A stretch of 15,286 nt of DNA from Candidatus Njordarchaeota archaeon (lineage in GTDB: Archaea > Asgardarchaeota > Njordarchaeia > Njordarchaeales > Njordarchaeaceae). Below, piece by piece: positions 6,721 through 13,483 of the stretch (positions are counted from its first letter, which is position 1; every line of letters starts with the position of its first letter). Below the pieces are notes generated by a model. That model made no database searches. It had not been told where the DNA came from and was given only the letters and a program-made list of their open reading frames with translations. The stretch lies in the NCBI GenBank assembly GCA_029856625.1, contig JAHKLG010000018.1, positions 1-15,286 on the forward strand, written 5' to 3'. The position numbers were made by a program, and so were the translations under genes.

Positions 6721-8408
6721 GCCGTCTCTGGCAACTCGAGCCTTGCTATCATGTATTGCAATTTTATTATTTCGTCTGTAATGTGTCCAAACTTTTTCCC
6801 TTTTAAAAGCGATGTCACTTCCTTCCTTATGGCGTCAAGAAATTTTTCTAGATTCTTCTTTTTTCGTAAATAGATCCTCATAGGGGTTATTACCTGTGGC
6901 CAAGCGTATAGGAGATCACTTATTCTCTCATCCTTAATAAATTTCTTCGGGTTTTCCCCTACCTCTTTACCAACTTTTGTAAGAAATCTAATTACAAGGT
7001 CTCCTTCCATTAAGACATGGGAAATTATAGGAACGAACTTTATCGGAGGAAGATCTATCCAAATATCATCCTCTCCAAACCCCCTGTAATGCCTCCTAAC
7101 TACGTGTATAATCTTTTCTCTTAAGGTTTTTAGTAGGTCAGCCAATTCTTTCTCTTTTTCTTCCCTAAACACTCTTAACGTATTTACATCCACGAACTTG
7201 TCTCTATTGTCGTAAATTATTTTATCAGCTTCTTCCTTAATGCTTGGTGTCAGCGGGATTTCTTCCGTATATATTAGTTTCCATTTCTTTTCTCGTCTCT
7301 TTATAGTCTTGATAATTTCTTCCGCTCTCTTTCTCTCTGGACTATCCTTTTTCAAGTAGTTTTCTGGGAAGTATTCGAGTAAGTTCTCATCAGTTAGTTT
7401 CAAAAAGGCTTCATTGTCTTTCCCAGTTATTGTGTTTATAAGAATTCTCTCAAAAACTGGTCTAAGAAGTTTCATTAATTCTTTTATCTCATGCTCAAAT
7501 AGCCTTACCGTTTTATGCAAGTATACATTATTATACAGCCAGAATCTTGAGAATAGAATGTTTCTTATAGTATCTTTTACCCTCTCAGAGAAAACTATTT
7601 CGAATTCTTCTTTCGGAGATCCCGGGGGGATTAGGTAGGCATTAGTTATTAGTCTTTTATAATCCACTGTCCCGTACTCTATTACCCCCGTATAGTATGC
7701 ATCCCGTAAAATGAAATCTATTATATCAGCTGAGAAGAAAGCGTCTCTAATCACTTTTCTTAGAACCCTTATTATCCTTCTAGTTCTCGTCATTTTGCTA
7801 GCTATTTCATGCGGTGCTAGAATATAATCTATAGTCTCTATGACTGATTCTGGATACAAGATATCCTTGTAGTTCTCTGTCTCTTTCAGTATCTGCTCTC
7901 TCAAATATACCTGATAGATTTTGTAACCTAGTACTTCATGATTATATACACCCATATCATGAAGCTTTCGGCACTGCTTAATAACCGCTGAATCAAATGC
8001 ATGGGAAAATGGACCATGGCCGAGATCATGTAATAGTCCCGAGATACGCACCCCCTCTATTATTGAGAATAGATCTTTTGGATCTTTTATCTCTAATTTC
8101 TTCAAATCTACTCCAAGCTTTGCTGCTGTATTTGCTATTAGGTGAAAGGCGAACATTCCTCCAAGATGCATAACGCCCAAGCTATGGTGAAACCGTGTGT
8201 GCGTTGCGCTGGGATAAACGATGTGAGCCACTTGTAATTGCCTAATACTCCTTAATCTCTGAACAAATTCTGAATCTACTATTTTACGCTCAATGGGGGA
8301 TATGTGTATGTATCCATATATGGGATCCCTTATGCGCCTCTCCTTCAGGCTGATTAATAATCCTGTCCCATCATGGAAGATATAATGAATAGTGCCACTA
8401 TTAGCCAA
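6717..8408 (-). CDS. HD-domain phosphohydrolase, SAMHD1/dNTPase-like
   Basis: The 563-residue protein begins its domain with IRDPIYGYI (26-34), typical of the SAMHD1/COG1078 group. The metal-binding residues are all present: His75 in TRFHHSLG, His127-Asp128 in HDLGHGPFSH, and Asp228 in SADIIDFILRDAYYTG. SAMHD1 relatives hydrolyse dNTPs to deoxynucleoside and triphosphate; this protein probably does likewise, which affects nucleotide pools and can limit foreign DNA, but its substrate is not shown. The region after about 330 is a long, highly charged helical extension. The start is uncertain. TTG at 8408 has AGGGG 8 nt upstream (8421-8417) and no ATG follows until residue 80, yet a TATA-like GTATAAAAG sits directly before it (8417-8409). 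Stops overlap the gene on the right strand by 4 bp. Confidence 0.85.
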   Translation of the reverse strand: MANSGTIHYIFHDGTGLLISLKERRIRDPIYGYIHISPIERKIVDSEFVQRLRSIRQLQVAHIVYPSATHTRFHHSLGVMHLGGMFAFHLIANTAAKLGVDLKKLEIKDPKDLFSIIEGVRISGLLHDLGHGPFSHAFDSAVIKQCRKLHDMGVYNHEVLGYKIYQVYLREQILKETENYKDILYPESVIETIDYILAPHEIASKMTRTRRIIRVLRKVIRDAFFSADIIDFILRDAYYTGVIEYGTVDYKRLITNAYLIPPGSPKEEFEIVFSERVKDTIRNILFSRFWLYNNVYLHKTVRLFEHEIKELMKLLRPVFERILINTITGKDNEAFLKLTDENLLEYFPENYLKKDSPERKRAEEIIKTIKRREKKWKLIYTEEIPLTPSIKEEADKIIYDNRDKFVDVNTLRVFREEKEKELADLLKTLREKIIHVVRRHYRGFGEDDIWIDLPPIKFVPIISHVLMEGDLVIRFLTKVGKEVGENPKKFIKDERISDLLYAWPQVITPMRIYLRKKKNLEKFLDAIRKEVTSLLKGKKFGHITDEIIKLQYMIARLELPETA

Positions 8409-8474
8409 CTTTTATACCCCTAAGGAAGCTAATTAATTCTGCATATCTTTAAGGCAAGTTTAAGAGATGAAAGC

Positions 8475-8488
8475 AAATGAATTTATTA
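8475..8488 (+). promoter_or_regulatory. TATA box and BRE for the C/D box sRNA at 8511
   Basis: AAATGAATTTATTA has an A-rich BRE followed by a TATA-like ATTTATTA centred near 8484. An archaeal start about 26 nt downstream falls at about 8510, exactly where the terminal stem of the guide RNA begins. Confidence 0.6.
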
Positions 8489-8510
8489 GAGATTGGTTAC
8501 TGATAAGATT

Positions 8511-8577
8511 TTATTGGATGATGAAGATCCCCTTCGCGGAGGAAACGATGAAGAGCAGGAGAAGAGCTGACTAATAA
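8511..8577 (+). ncRNA. C/D box guide sRNA (2'-O-methylation guide)
   Basis: All parts of an archaeal C/D box sRNA are in order. Box C is ATGATGA (8518-8524, perfect RUGAUGA). A 12-nt D' guide follows (8525-8536), then a degenerate D' CGGA (8537-8540), a 7-nt spacer, C' ATGAAGA (8548-8554), a 12-nt D guide GCAGGAGAAGAG (8555-8566) and box D CTGA (8567-8570). TTATTGG (8511-8517) pairs with CTAATAA (8571-8577) to form a 7-bp stem touching both boxes, with one G-U. Such RNAs with L7Ae, Nop5 and fibrillarin methylate the target base paired to the fifth guide base upstream of D or D'. Predicted targets are a U in CUCUUCUCCUGC and, if D' is right, a G in CGAAGGGGAUCU; I cannot place them in rRNA or tRNA. 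The 3' stem strand overlaps the rhomboid stop codon on the other strand. Confidence 0.85.
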
Positions 8578-9272
8578 CCCGGCGGATAAACGTATCTCCT
8601 TATGAAAATTCTTCGATAATAATATTTGCCTAGCAACCATCCTACAACAAATCCAACTATATGCGCAAAGAAAGCTATACCAGCTGATGGCCCAAAAGCG
8701 ATCATATACAGGAACTGAAGCACTAAGTAAAATATAGCGAACTGGATGGCTGTCATTGGAATAATAGCTATAAAAACGAAGACTGTTAATCTAGCTCTTG
8801 GATAGAAGACAATAAATGTTGCTAAGATCCCTGAAATAGCTCCAGAGGCTCCTATAACTATTGTTAAAATCGGTAATCTATACACATAAACAACCATTAA
8901 AGAGTATAATATGTTCCCCAGTATCCCGGATAAGAAGTATATTATAAGGAAATTTCTGGTTCCAAGCTCCCTTTCTACAGGAATTCCAAACACGTAAAGA
9001 CCCCACATATTCAGAAAGAGGTGGATGAAGTCTTTATGAAGAAAAATGCTAGTGACTAGTCGTTCAATCTGAACACCTTTAAGCAATAGGTAAGGAAAAA
9101 GTCCGAATCTAACTAAGATATAGCGTCCAGTTAGATAGTCTAAGATGAGAATAATTAAACATAATAACATTATAGTAAAAGTTGCGGGCGCAATCCTGAA
9201 CTGAAAACATAATGCATCTATAATTCCCTTTCTACGCCTCCACATCATATACACATCAAAAACTATTTCCAA
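8571..9272 (-). CDS. Rhomboid-family intramembrane serine protease
   Basis: The 233-residue protein has six or seven membrane segments. The catalytic serine is in GASGAISG (Ser143) and the catalytic histidine in FFAHIVGFVVGWLLG (His204). SIFLHKDFIHLFLNMWGLYVFG (about 75-96) is the conserved segment with the His/Asn residues of the oxyanion pocket. It cleaves membrane proteins within or near the membrane; the substrate is unknown. The frame opens with TTG at 9272, but ATG codons at 9248 and 9245 are equally good starts, and no clear ribosome-binding site decides. A TATA-like TTTTTAAT near 9298-9291 would place transcription close to the start, so the message may be leaderless. Its 3' end overlaps the C/D sRNA gene on the opposite strand. 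Confidence 0.88.
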   Translation of the reverse strand: MEIVFDVYMMWRRRKGIIDALCFQFRIAPATFTIMLLCLIILILDYLTGRYILVRFGLFPYLLLKGVQIERLVTSIFLHKDFIHLFLNMWGLYVFGIPVERELGTRNFLIIYFLSGILGNILYSLMVVYVYRLPILTIVIGASGAISGILATFIVFYPRARLTVFVFIAIIPMTAIQFAIFYLVLQFLYMIAFGPSAGIAFFAHIVGFVVGWLLGKYYYRRIFIRRYVYPPGY

Positions 9273-9362
9273 AACATTACAATGAAGATTAAAAAATAAG
9301 AAAGTAAAAGAAAGTAAAAACGTGATTAGAAAACCGTTACTAAGCCAAAAATATTAAGAGCT

Positions 9363-9596
9363 TTATTCCTCTACTGTAATAGAGTTTGTAGGACAGCTAT
9401 CAGCAGCAGTCTTTACGGTGTCTTTTAGCCCCTCATCCGTTACTTCTCCTTCGTACGGAGAATCTCCTGTTCTCCATTTCTCAACAATTACTGATTTTCC
9501 TTCCTCACCCATCTCAAATACATCTGGCGCCATAGAAACACATACTCCGCATCCAATGCATGTTTCAGCATTAATTTTTACCTTGAATGGAGCCAT
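9363..9596 (-). CDS. Single-cluster [4Fe-4S] ferredoxin
   Basis: The 77-residue protein MAPFKVKINAETCIGCGVC... has CxxCxxC (13, 16 and 19 in this numbering) and a distant CP motif near the C-terminus. That set binds one [4Fe-4S] cluster, as in the ferredoxins of Thermotoga and Pyrococcus. The second cluster motif of 8Fe ferredoxins is missing. It is a small acidic cytosolic electron carrier. The frame extends upstream to 9635, but the ATG at 9596 has GGTGAG at 9606-9601 as ribosome-binding site, and starting there gives the standard family N-terminus. A TATA-like TTATTAAAA at about 9663-9655 fits a leader of about 35 nt. It is followed by the rhomboid gene on the same strand. Confidence 0.92.
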   Translation of the reverse strand: MAPFKVKINAETCIGCGVCVSMAPDVFEMGEEGKSVIVEKWRTGDSPYEGEVTDEGLKDTVKTAADSCPTNSITVEE

Positions 9597-9882
9597 ATAA
9601 CTCACCGCAAGAGAAAGCCAAATCGCTTTGCGCACTAGAAGAAGAATCTTTTTGTTTTAATAAGCTTTACATACTTACTATTTCCACGTTATTTCATTTC
9701 ATTTTAATCGAAGATTCTTTCTTAATAGTGCGATCTTGAGCTTTTTCTATTGGTTTTACACGGGTGAATGAAAGTAAAAACGCTTTTGGCTTCGCATGTA
9801 GATAATATTAAGTTTTTAATATCTCGTTTTCTTCAATTCTTCATTCCAGTCTTTGGTTTCCTAGGGATTGTTGGGGAAAGAA
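9597..9882. other. 286-bp divergent intergenic region
   Basis: This is the longest gap in the window. The minus strand carries the ferredoxin promoter and leader (9597 to about 9665). The plus strand carries the promoter of the TGT-like operon (9812-9822). The rest, about 9670-9800, is AT-rich with no conserved ORF, tRNA or C/D boxes that I can detect. A 49-codon ORF at 9768-9917 starts just after GGGTGA but runs into the next gene and looks non-coding. Confidence 0.6.
9812..9822 (+). promoter_or_regulatory. Probable TATA box of the TGT-like/ArcS-core operon
   Basis: GTTTTTAATAT lies about 65 nt before the ATG at 9883. Transcription would start near 9843, giving a leader of about 40 nt that includes GGGGA before the start codon. 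Confidence 0.5.
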
Positions 9883-11010
9883 ATGCTAAAGGATCCTCCA
9901 GTAATCGTCATAGGTGATATTTTACTTTCGAATATTCGGCCATGGAAGATATTCCCAGATACAACAACCGATGTCATGATTAGTTCTTACGAACTTCTAA
10001 CCAAACGTGGTATTTTAGCAAAGATTAGGGCTCGGGGTGGTATTAGAAGTTTTTTGGAGTTAGATGATAAAATAAAGCTCTGGCTTGATAGTGGCGGTTA
10101 TCAGATAATGAGAAAGGGTCTTAATATTTCTATTGAGAGAATAGCTAGGATATACGAAGAGATAGATGCGGACTTCTATATATCCCTAGACTATCCAACA
10201 CTCCCCGGAGATTCTCCAAGGGTCAGAGAGAAGAAGATGAGACGAAATATTAAGAATTTTGAATTCCTTATCAACAGATTCCCTGATAAGACTATAATCC
10301 CCGTTATTCACTTCTCACCAAATCTAGATGATTATAATTTTTTGGTCAACACGTATATTGAGGAGTATGGGTGCGAGAAAATAGCATTTGGTGGTTTTGT
10401 CCCTCCTCTCTTATCCGTTAAGGGTACTAAGAAAGCAAGAATAAAGGGAATTCTCTCCCTTCAATATGTTGCCTTACTGGCTGGTAGGGAGAATATTCAT
10501 GTAATGGGTGTTGGATCTGCAACAACTATATCCATTCTTCATGCACTTAGGATAGGATCTGCTGATTCCGCTTCATGGCGAGTCAAAGCCGCTTATGGTA
10601 AAATAATTCTTCCATGGGGCGGAGAAAGACACGTGACTAATAGAAAGGTAAACTTTGGTAAGAAGAAGTTGAATAGAGAAGAATTAAACAGGTTAATAGA
10701 CATAATCTCAGGTATTGATCATTTCCCATTTAGCCTACCTAGTTATAGTAAGCAAAATATCGAAGAATTCCTCAACACAAATGTCTTTAGCAGGTTCGAG
10801 AATAGAGCAATTTTTAATGCATGGGTCATACTTCATTGGGCAAAGATTATGCCTCCAAAAACAGGTAGTTTCCGCTCCTTATATAGTCTCGCCCTTCAAA
10901 TTAGAAAGATCTCTCTCGAAGATATTAGAAACATATGGAATAATATCGATAATGTAAAACAGAAGGATTTATTGGATTATTTGTCCTCTAATGAGATAAG
11001 AGGGAACTAG
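9883..11010 (+). CDS. Divergent tRNA-guanine transglycosylase-like protein (TgtA/DpdA-like)
   Basis: The 375-residue protein has the TGT barrel motifs in order: LDSGGYQIM (Asp69, the general acid/base position), YISLDYPTLPGDS (about 99-111), AFGGFVPP (about 168-175), HVMGVGSATT, and GSADSASW (Asp228, the nucleophile position, equal to DLFDSASY of archaeal TgtA). TGT enzymes replace a guanine by a 7-deazaguanine such as preQ0. Unlike TgtA there is no CxCxxC...H zinc site, since only one Cys exists in the protein, and no PUA domain. The DS.SW context resembles DpdA-type relatives that modify DNA. It may thus be a DNA-acting or specialised RNA-acting enzyme. The frame extends to a TTG at 9868, but the ATG at 9883 has GGGG 6 nt upstream. 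The next gene starts 3 bp after its stop. Confidence 0.8.
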   Translation: MLKDPPVIVIGDILLSNIRPWKIFPDTTTDVMISSYELLTKRGILAKIRARGGIRSFLELDDKIKLWLDSGGYQIMRKGLNISIERIARIYEEIDADFYISLDYPTLPGDSPRVREKKMRRNIKNFEFLINRFPDKTIIPVIHFSPNLDDYNFLVNTYIEEYGCEKIAFGGFVPPLLSVKGTKKARIKGILSLQYVALLAGRENIHVMGVGSATTISILHALRIGSADSASWRVKAAYGKIILPWGGERHVTNRKVNFGKKKLNREELNRLIDIISGIDHFPFSLPSYSKQNIEEFLNTNVFSRFENRAIFNAWVILHWAKIMPPKTGSFRSLYSLALQIRKISLEDIRNIWNNIDNVKQKDLLDYLSSNEIRGN

Positions 11011-11013
11011 CGG

Positions 11014-11859
11014 ATGAATACGCTTACTCCGTGCTCATTCTTAAGCAAATTGAGAAAAAAGGAGGCAAAGAGTATATTCGAGCTTCTAGATCTAGTAATT
11101 AAACGAAAAATATCTTCTATCAATGATCTCAAGAAGAGAGGAAAAAATTCACTAGATTGGTCGGGAGAGGAAATCATTAACGCGTTTCTACAAGCGTTAA
11201 AGCTCGATCTTATAGACTACTTTTCTTATAAGAAGTTCGGATTGATTCAATTGACCCAGCGAGGATATTATCTCCTAAAGCTACGTGACAACTTGGAAAA
11301 TAGCGATCTATGTAGATACATATTCGCGGAGCCAGGAGTTATACTGCTTAAGGATGAGAAACTATTCTATCATCCCCTCATTAAGATATATCATGATTAC
11401 ATATTACAGGTTTGGCAACCTATACCATTACCGATTGCCTTATATCTCCCATGCTCTAAGCATAAACCATATAGTAAAAGTTTCATGCAACTTAAGATAA
11501 GGCGAATGCTGTATAAGTGGGGGTTAATAGATTATGTCCAGATCTACATTGTATCAGAACCTCTAGTTCTCGTGCCTTACCAATTAGAGAAATTGTTCCC
11601 AGCAGCTCATTACGACTATCCTCCAGAGAGAGTGAGTAATGATGAGATCGAGATTTATATTAAGATGCTAAGAGAAATACTAAAGAAGCTGCGGCAGGCT
11701 CATAAAGTGCACATTTATTCTCTTCCAAGGTTTCATAAAGCTATTTTTGAGAACGCCGCAAGTTCGGACGGAGATTATATATATGTTCCTTATAACGTGT
11801 ACTATATTCCACGATTAGCAAGAACATTATCTAGCTTTAAAGAAAAATACTCCCAATAA
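11014..11859 (+). CDS. Winged-helix plus ArcS-core (DUF5591-like) protein
   Basis: The 281-residue protein has two parts. Residues about 15-95 form a winged helix ending in GLIQLTQRGYYLLKL. Residues about 135-240 hold the archaeosine synthase core, with the signature PC-x3-KPY-x2-S-x2-Q at 146-159. ArcS usually has His in the final place; here it is Gln159. ArcS adds lysine to preQ0 in tRNA on the way to archaeosine, and its full form has a TGT-like domain, this core and a PUA domain. Here the core stands alone, directly after a TGT-like gene (3 bp gap), so the pair resembles a split ArcS. It may modify the deazaguanine inserted by its neighbour. The winged helix could supply the nucleic-acid contact normally given by PUA. 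Activity with the His-to-Gln change is unproven. Confidence 0.75.
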   Translation: MNTLTPCSFLSKLRKKEAKSIFELLDLVIKRKISSINDLKKRGKNSLDWSGEEIINAFLQALKLDLIDYFSYKKFGLIQLTQRGYYLLKLRDNLENSDLCRYIFAEPGVILLKDEKLFYHPLIKIYHDYILQVWQPIPLPIALYLPCSKHKPYSKSFMQLKIRRMLYKWGLIDYVQIYIVSEPLVLVPYQLEKLFPAAHYDYPPERVSNDEIEIYIKMLREILKKLRQAHKVHIYSLPRFHKAIFENAASSDGDYIYVPYNVYYIPRLARTLSSFKEKYSQ

Positions 11860-11865
11860 ACGCGA

Positions 11866-11878
11866 ATATTTATAAAAC
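11866..11878 (+). promoter_or_regulatory. TATA box for the C/D sRNA and nitroreductase
   Basis: AATATTTATAAAA is the strongest box A-like sequence in the window. A start about 26 nt downstream, near 11900, sits just before the guide RNA and about 105 nt before the nitroreductase ATG at 12007. It may serve both as one processed transcript. Confidence 0.6.
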
Positions 11879-11910
11879 GCTACTTGATATAGTATTCTCG
11901 GATTCACTAG

Positions 11911-11989
11911 TTTGGCGCTCATGATGTGGGCGCTCCGGCTGACCCGTTTTAGGGAATGAAGAGGCTGACCTCTCCTGATAGCTCACCAA
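11911..11989 (+). ncRNA. C/D box guide sRNA
   Basis: The order of parts is that of an archaeal C/D sRNA: box C ATGATGT (11921-11927, one mismatch at the last base), an 11-nt D' guide GGGCGCTCCGG (11928-11938), D' CTGA (11939-11942), a 13-nt spacer, C' ATGAAGA (11956-11962), a 12-nt D guide GGCTGACCTCTC (11963-11974), and box D CTGA (11975-11978). Flanks pair partly: GCT/AGC next to the boxes and TTGG/CCAA further out. The C' box and D-guide length are the same as in the sRNA at 8511. The fifth-base rule predicts methylation of an A in CCGGAGCGCCC and of a G in GAGAGGUCAGCC; I cannot assign these to an RNA. The GC-rich island contrasts with its AT-rich surroundings. Exact ends are uncertain. 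Confidence 0.75.
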
Positions 11990-12006
11990 TTTTAGAGGGT
12001 ATTTCT

Positions 12007-12555
12007 ATGGATGTTTTTGAATGCATTAAGACTAGAAGAAGTATTCGAAAATATTTACCAGATCCAGTTAAGGAGGAGGATTTGGTTAAGATTCTGGATG
12101 CTGCTCGCTGGGCTCCCAGTGCTGGCAATCTTCAACCATGGGAATTTATAATTGTAAGAGACCCAGAGAAGAAAAAAGCTATTGCAAGAGCAGCCTTGAA
12201 TCAGGATTTTATAGCTGAGGCTCCCATAGTTATCGTTGTTTGTGCTAATATACCTAGAACTTCTAGTGTCTATGGTACTCGAGGAGCTACTCTGTATTGT
12301 ATCCAGGATACAGCGGCAGCGATTCAAAATATGCTCTTAGCAGCTCATGCATTAGGATACGGTACGTGTTGGGTTGGAGCATTCAGAGAAAATGAGGTAA
12401 AGAAAATACTTCACATCCCGGAGGAGGTTAGACCGGTAGCGATTATCCCACTCGGTAGACCTGGTGAGAGACCATATCCGAGGAGGAGATACTCACTTAC
12501 AGAAATAGTATATGAGGAAGAATACGGAAGAAAAGCTACCATTGAGGAGATCTAA
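12007..12555 (+). CDS. Nitroreductase-family FMN oxidoreductase
   Basis: The 182-residue protein MDVFECIKTRRSIRKY... has the FMN-binding patterns of the nitroreductase family: TRRSIRKY at 9-16, ARWAPSAGNLQPWEFIIV at about 34-51, LGYGTCWVGAF and a C-terminal IIPLGRPGE. Such enzymes are dimeric NAD(P)H-dependent reductases; the physiological substrate is unknown. The frame stays open upstream to an ATG at 11956, but that stretch is the C/D sRNA. The ATG at 12007 has GAGGGT at 11995-12000 with 6 nt spacing and the usual family N-terminus, so it is the likely start. The gene ends 18 bp from the stop of the convergent nucS gene. Confidence 0.9.
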   Translation: MDVFECIKTRRSIRKYLPDPVKEEDLVKILDAARWAPSAGNLQPWEFIIVRDPEKKKAIARAALNQDFIAEAPIVIVVCANIPRTSSVYGTRGATLYCIQDTAAAIQNMLLAAHALGYGTCWVGAFRENEVKKILHIPEEVRPVAIIPLGRPGERPYPRRRYSLTEIVYEEEYGRKATIEEI

Positions 12556-12573
12556 TAATTAAAAATCGATCAT

Positions 12574-13314
12574 TTATCTAATTTTTACCCGTTTATATTC
12601 TAAACCATATCGCTTAAGGATTAACATTGCATTTTTCGAAATTTTTGGAGCCGCTATTATTCCCCTAACCTCCCTCCTAGCCGTGCTTCGAAAATACTCC
12701 ACATATCTAACTAATTGGTAAACAGCATTAATCTGAGCTATACCTCTCTTCAGCTCAATCACAACGAGCCTTCCCTTAGCATCCTCTCCTAAAAGATCTA
12801 CATAGCCATAAGGAGTTTTTGCTTCCCTTTTAACGATTCTAAGCCCCTCCTCTATTAGAGATGGATTCTTATTAATGATTTCAGCCATCTCCTTTTCGGA
12901 ACCTTCTAAAGAGAGCCCTCCTCGCCCTAGCCGTGCTGTTATTACAACATATAAGGTGTAACATGTGATCCTAATTTCTTCCCGAGGATTATACCTTTTA
13001 CTCTTAATTAATAGTGATCCATTATTGTAACTAAAAGTAATGATGCTTCCAGGGGGTTGCCAGTTCTTGGGCTCTCTACTTCTAGAATCATGTATCAGTA
13101 GTGTTCCATCTGGCTTAATAATGATTAGTCTCTCTCCCTTATCTAATGTGCTCTGAGCCCTTCCCTTATAGAAAGCGTCGCACAAAGCAAAGATTGTTAT
13201 TACGTGAGAAGTTTTTAACTTCTTTAAAACTTCGATAAGCTCTTTTGGATCCGGATTCTCGAATACCCTACATTTAGGACCATTCGTTGCTTCAATGAAA
13301 TCATTGAGTGACAA
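12574..13314 (-). CDS. nucS: NucS/EndoMS mismatch-specific endonuclease
   Basis: The 246-residue protein has both NucS domains. The N-terminal DNA-binding half includes GRAQSTLDKGERLIIIKPDG (51-70) and HDSRSREPKNWQPPGS (75-90). The C-terminal RecB-like nuclease has YVDLLGEDAKGRLVVIELKRG (171-191), with Asp173, Glu187 and Lys189 as the D-ExK site, and QLVRYVEYF with Gln200. EndoMS cuts both strands at mismatches and stands in for MutS/MutL repair in many archaea and actinobacteria. The C-terminus ends at LEYKRVKIR, without the PCNA-binding peptide seen in Thermococcales NucS. The start is TTG at 13314 with TGATC as partial ribosome-binding site, and a TATA-like CTTAAATATT lies at 13365-13356. 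Divergent from the aminotransferase gene. Confidence 0.9.
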   Translation of the reverse strand: MSLNDFIEATNGPKCRVFENPDPKELIEVLKKLKTSHVITIFALCDAFYKGRAQSTLDKGERLIIIKPDGTLLIHDSRSREPKNWQPPGSIITFSYNNGSLLIKSKRYNPREEIRITCYTLYVVITARLGRGGLSLEGSEKEMAEIINKNPSLIEEGLRIVKREAKTPYGYVDLLGEDAKGRLVVIELKRGIAQINAVYQLVRYVEYFRSTARREVRGIIAAPKISKNAMLILKRYGLEYKRVKIR

Positions 13315-13355
13315 GAAGATCAGCCTAGCTAGCTCTGGTTATTATAGTTCAGAAG

Positions 13356-13365
13356 AATATTTAAG
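13356..13365 (-). promoter_or_regulatory. Probable TATA box for nucS
   Basis: On the minus strand this reads CTTAAATATT. It would start transcription near 13335, about 20 nt before the TTG at 13314. The facing aminotransferase gene has its own box around 13434-13444 (TTTTTAAAACC) on the plus strand. Confidence 0.45.
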
Positions 13366-13483
13366 TGGAAATCCTATCTACAAAATATTCTCCAGCCAGT
13401 CTAGTTCTACCACGTCAGTAATCTATATTTCTTCTTTTTAAAACCAGAATACGAATTTATTTCTGAATCAAGTCTCATTAGTG

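Noticed and set aside
8409..8418. TTTATAC / GTATAAAAG as a certain promoter
   Set aside because: It can be read on either strand and its predicted transcript start fits neither the HD start codon nor the sRNA; a better TATA for the sRNA exists at 8475-8488.
8467..8574. 35-codon plus-strand ORF MKANEFIRDWLLIRFY... between the HD and rhomboid genes
   Set aside because: It lies over the C/D box sRNA and its promoter, has no ribosome-binding site, and its coding look is explained by the RNA.
9597..9635. 13-residue extension of the ferredoxin
   Set aside because: GGTGAG precedes the ATG at 9596 and family members start there.
9768..9917. 49-codon ORF starting right after GGGTGA
   Set aside because: The spacing from GGGTGA to ATG is almost zero, it overlaps the TGT-like gene in another frame and shows no family pattern.
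11956..12006. 17-residue N-terminal extension of the nitroreductase from ATG 11956
   Set aside because: It is the C' box, D guide and D box of the sRNA; the ATG at 12007 has a ribosome-binding site and the family N-terminus.
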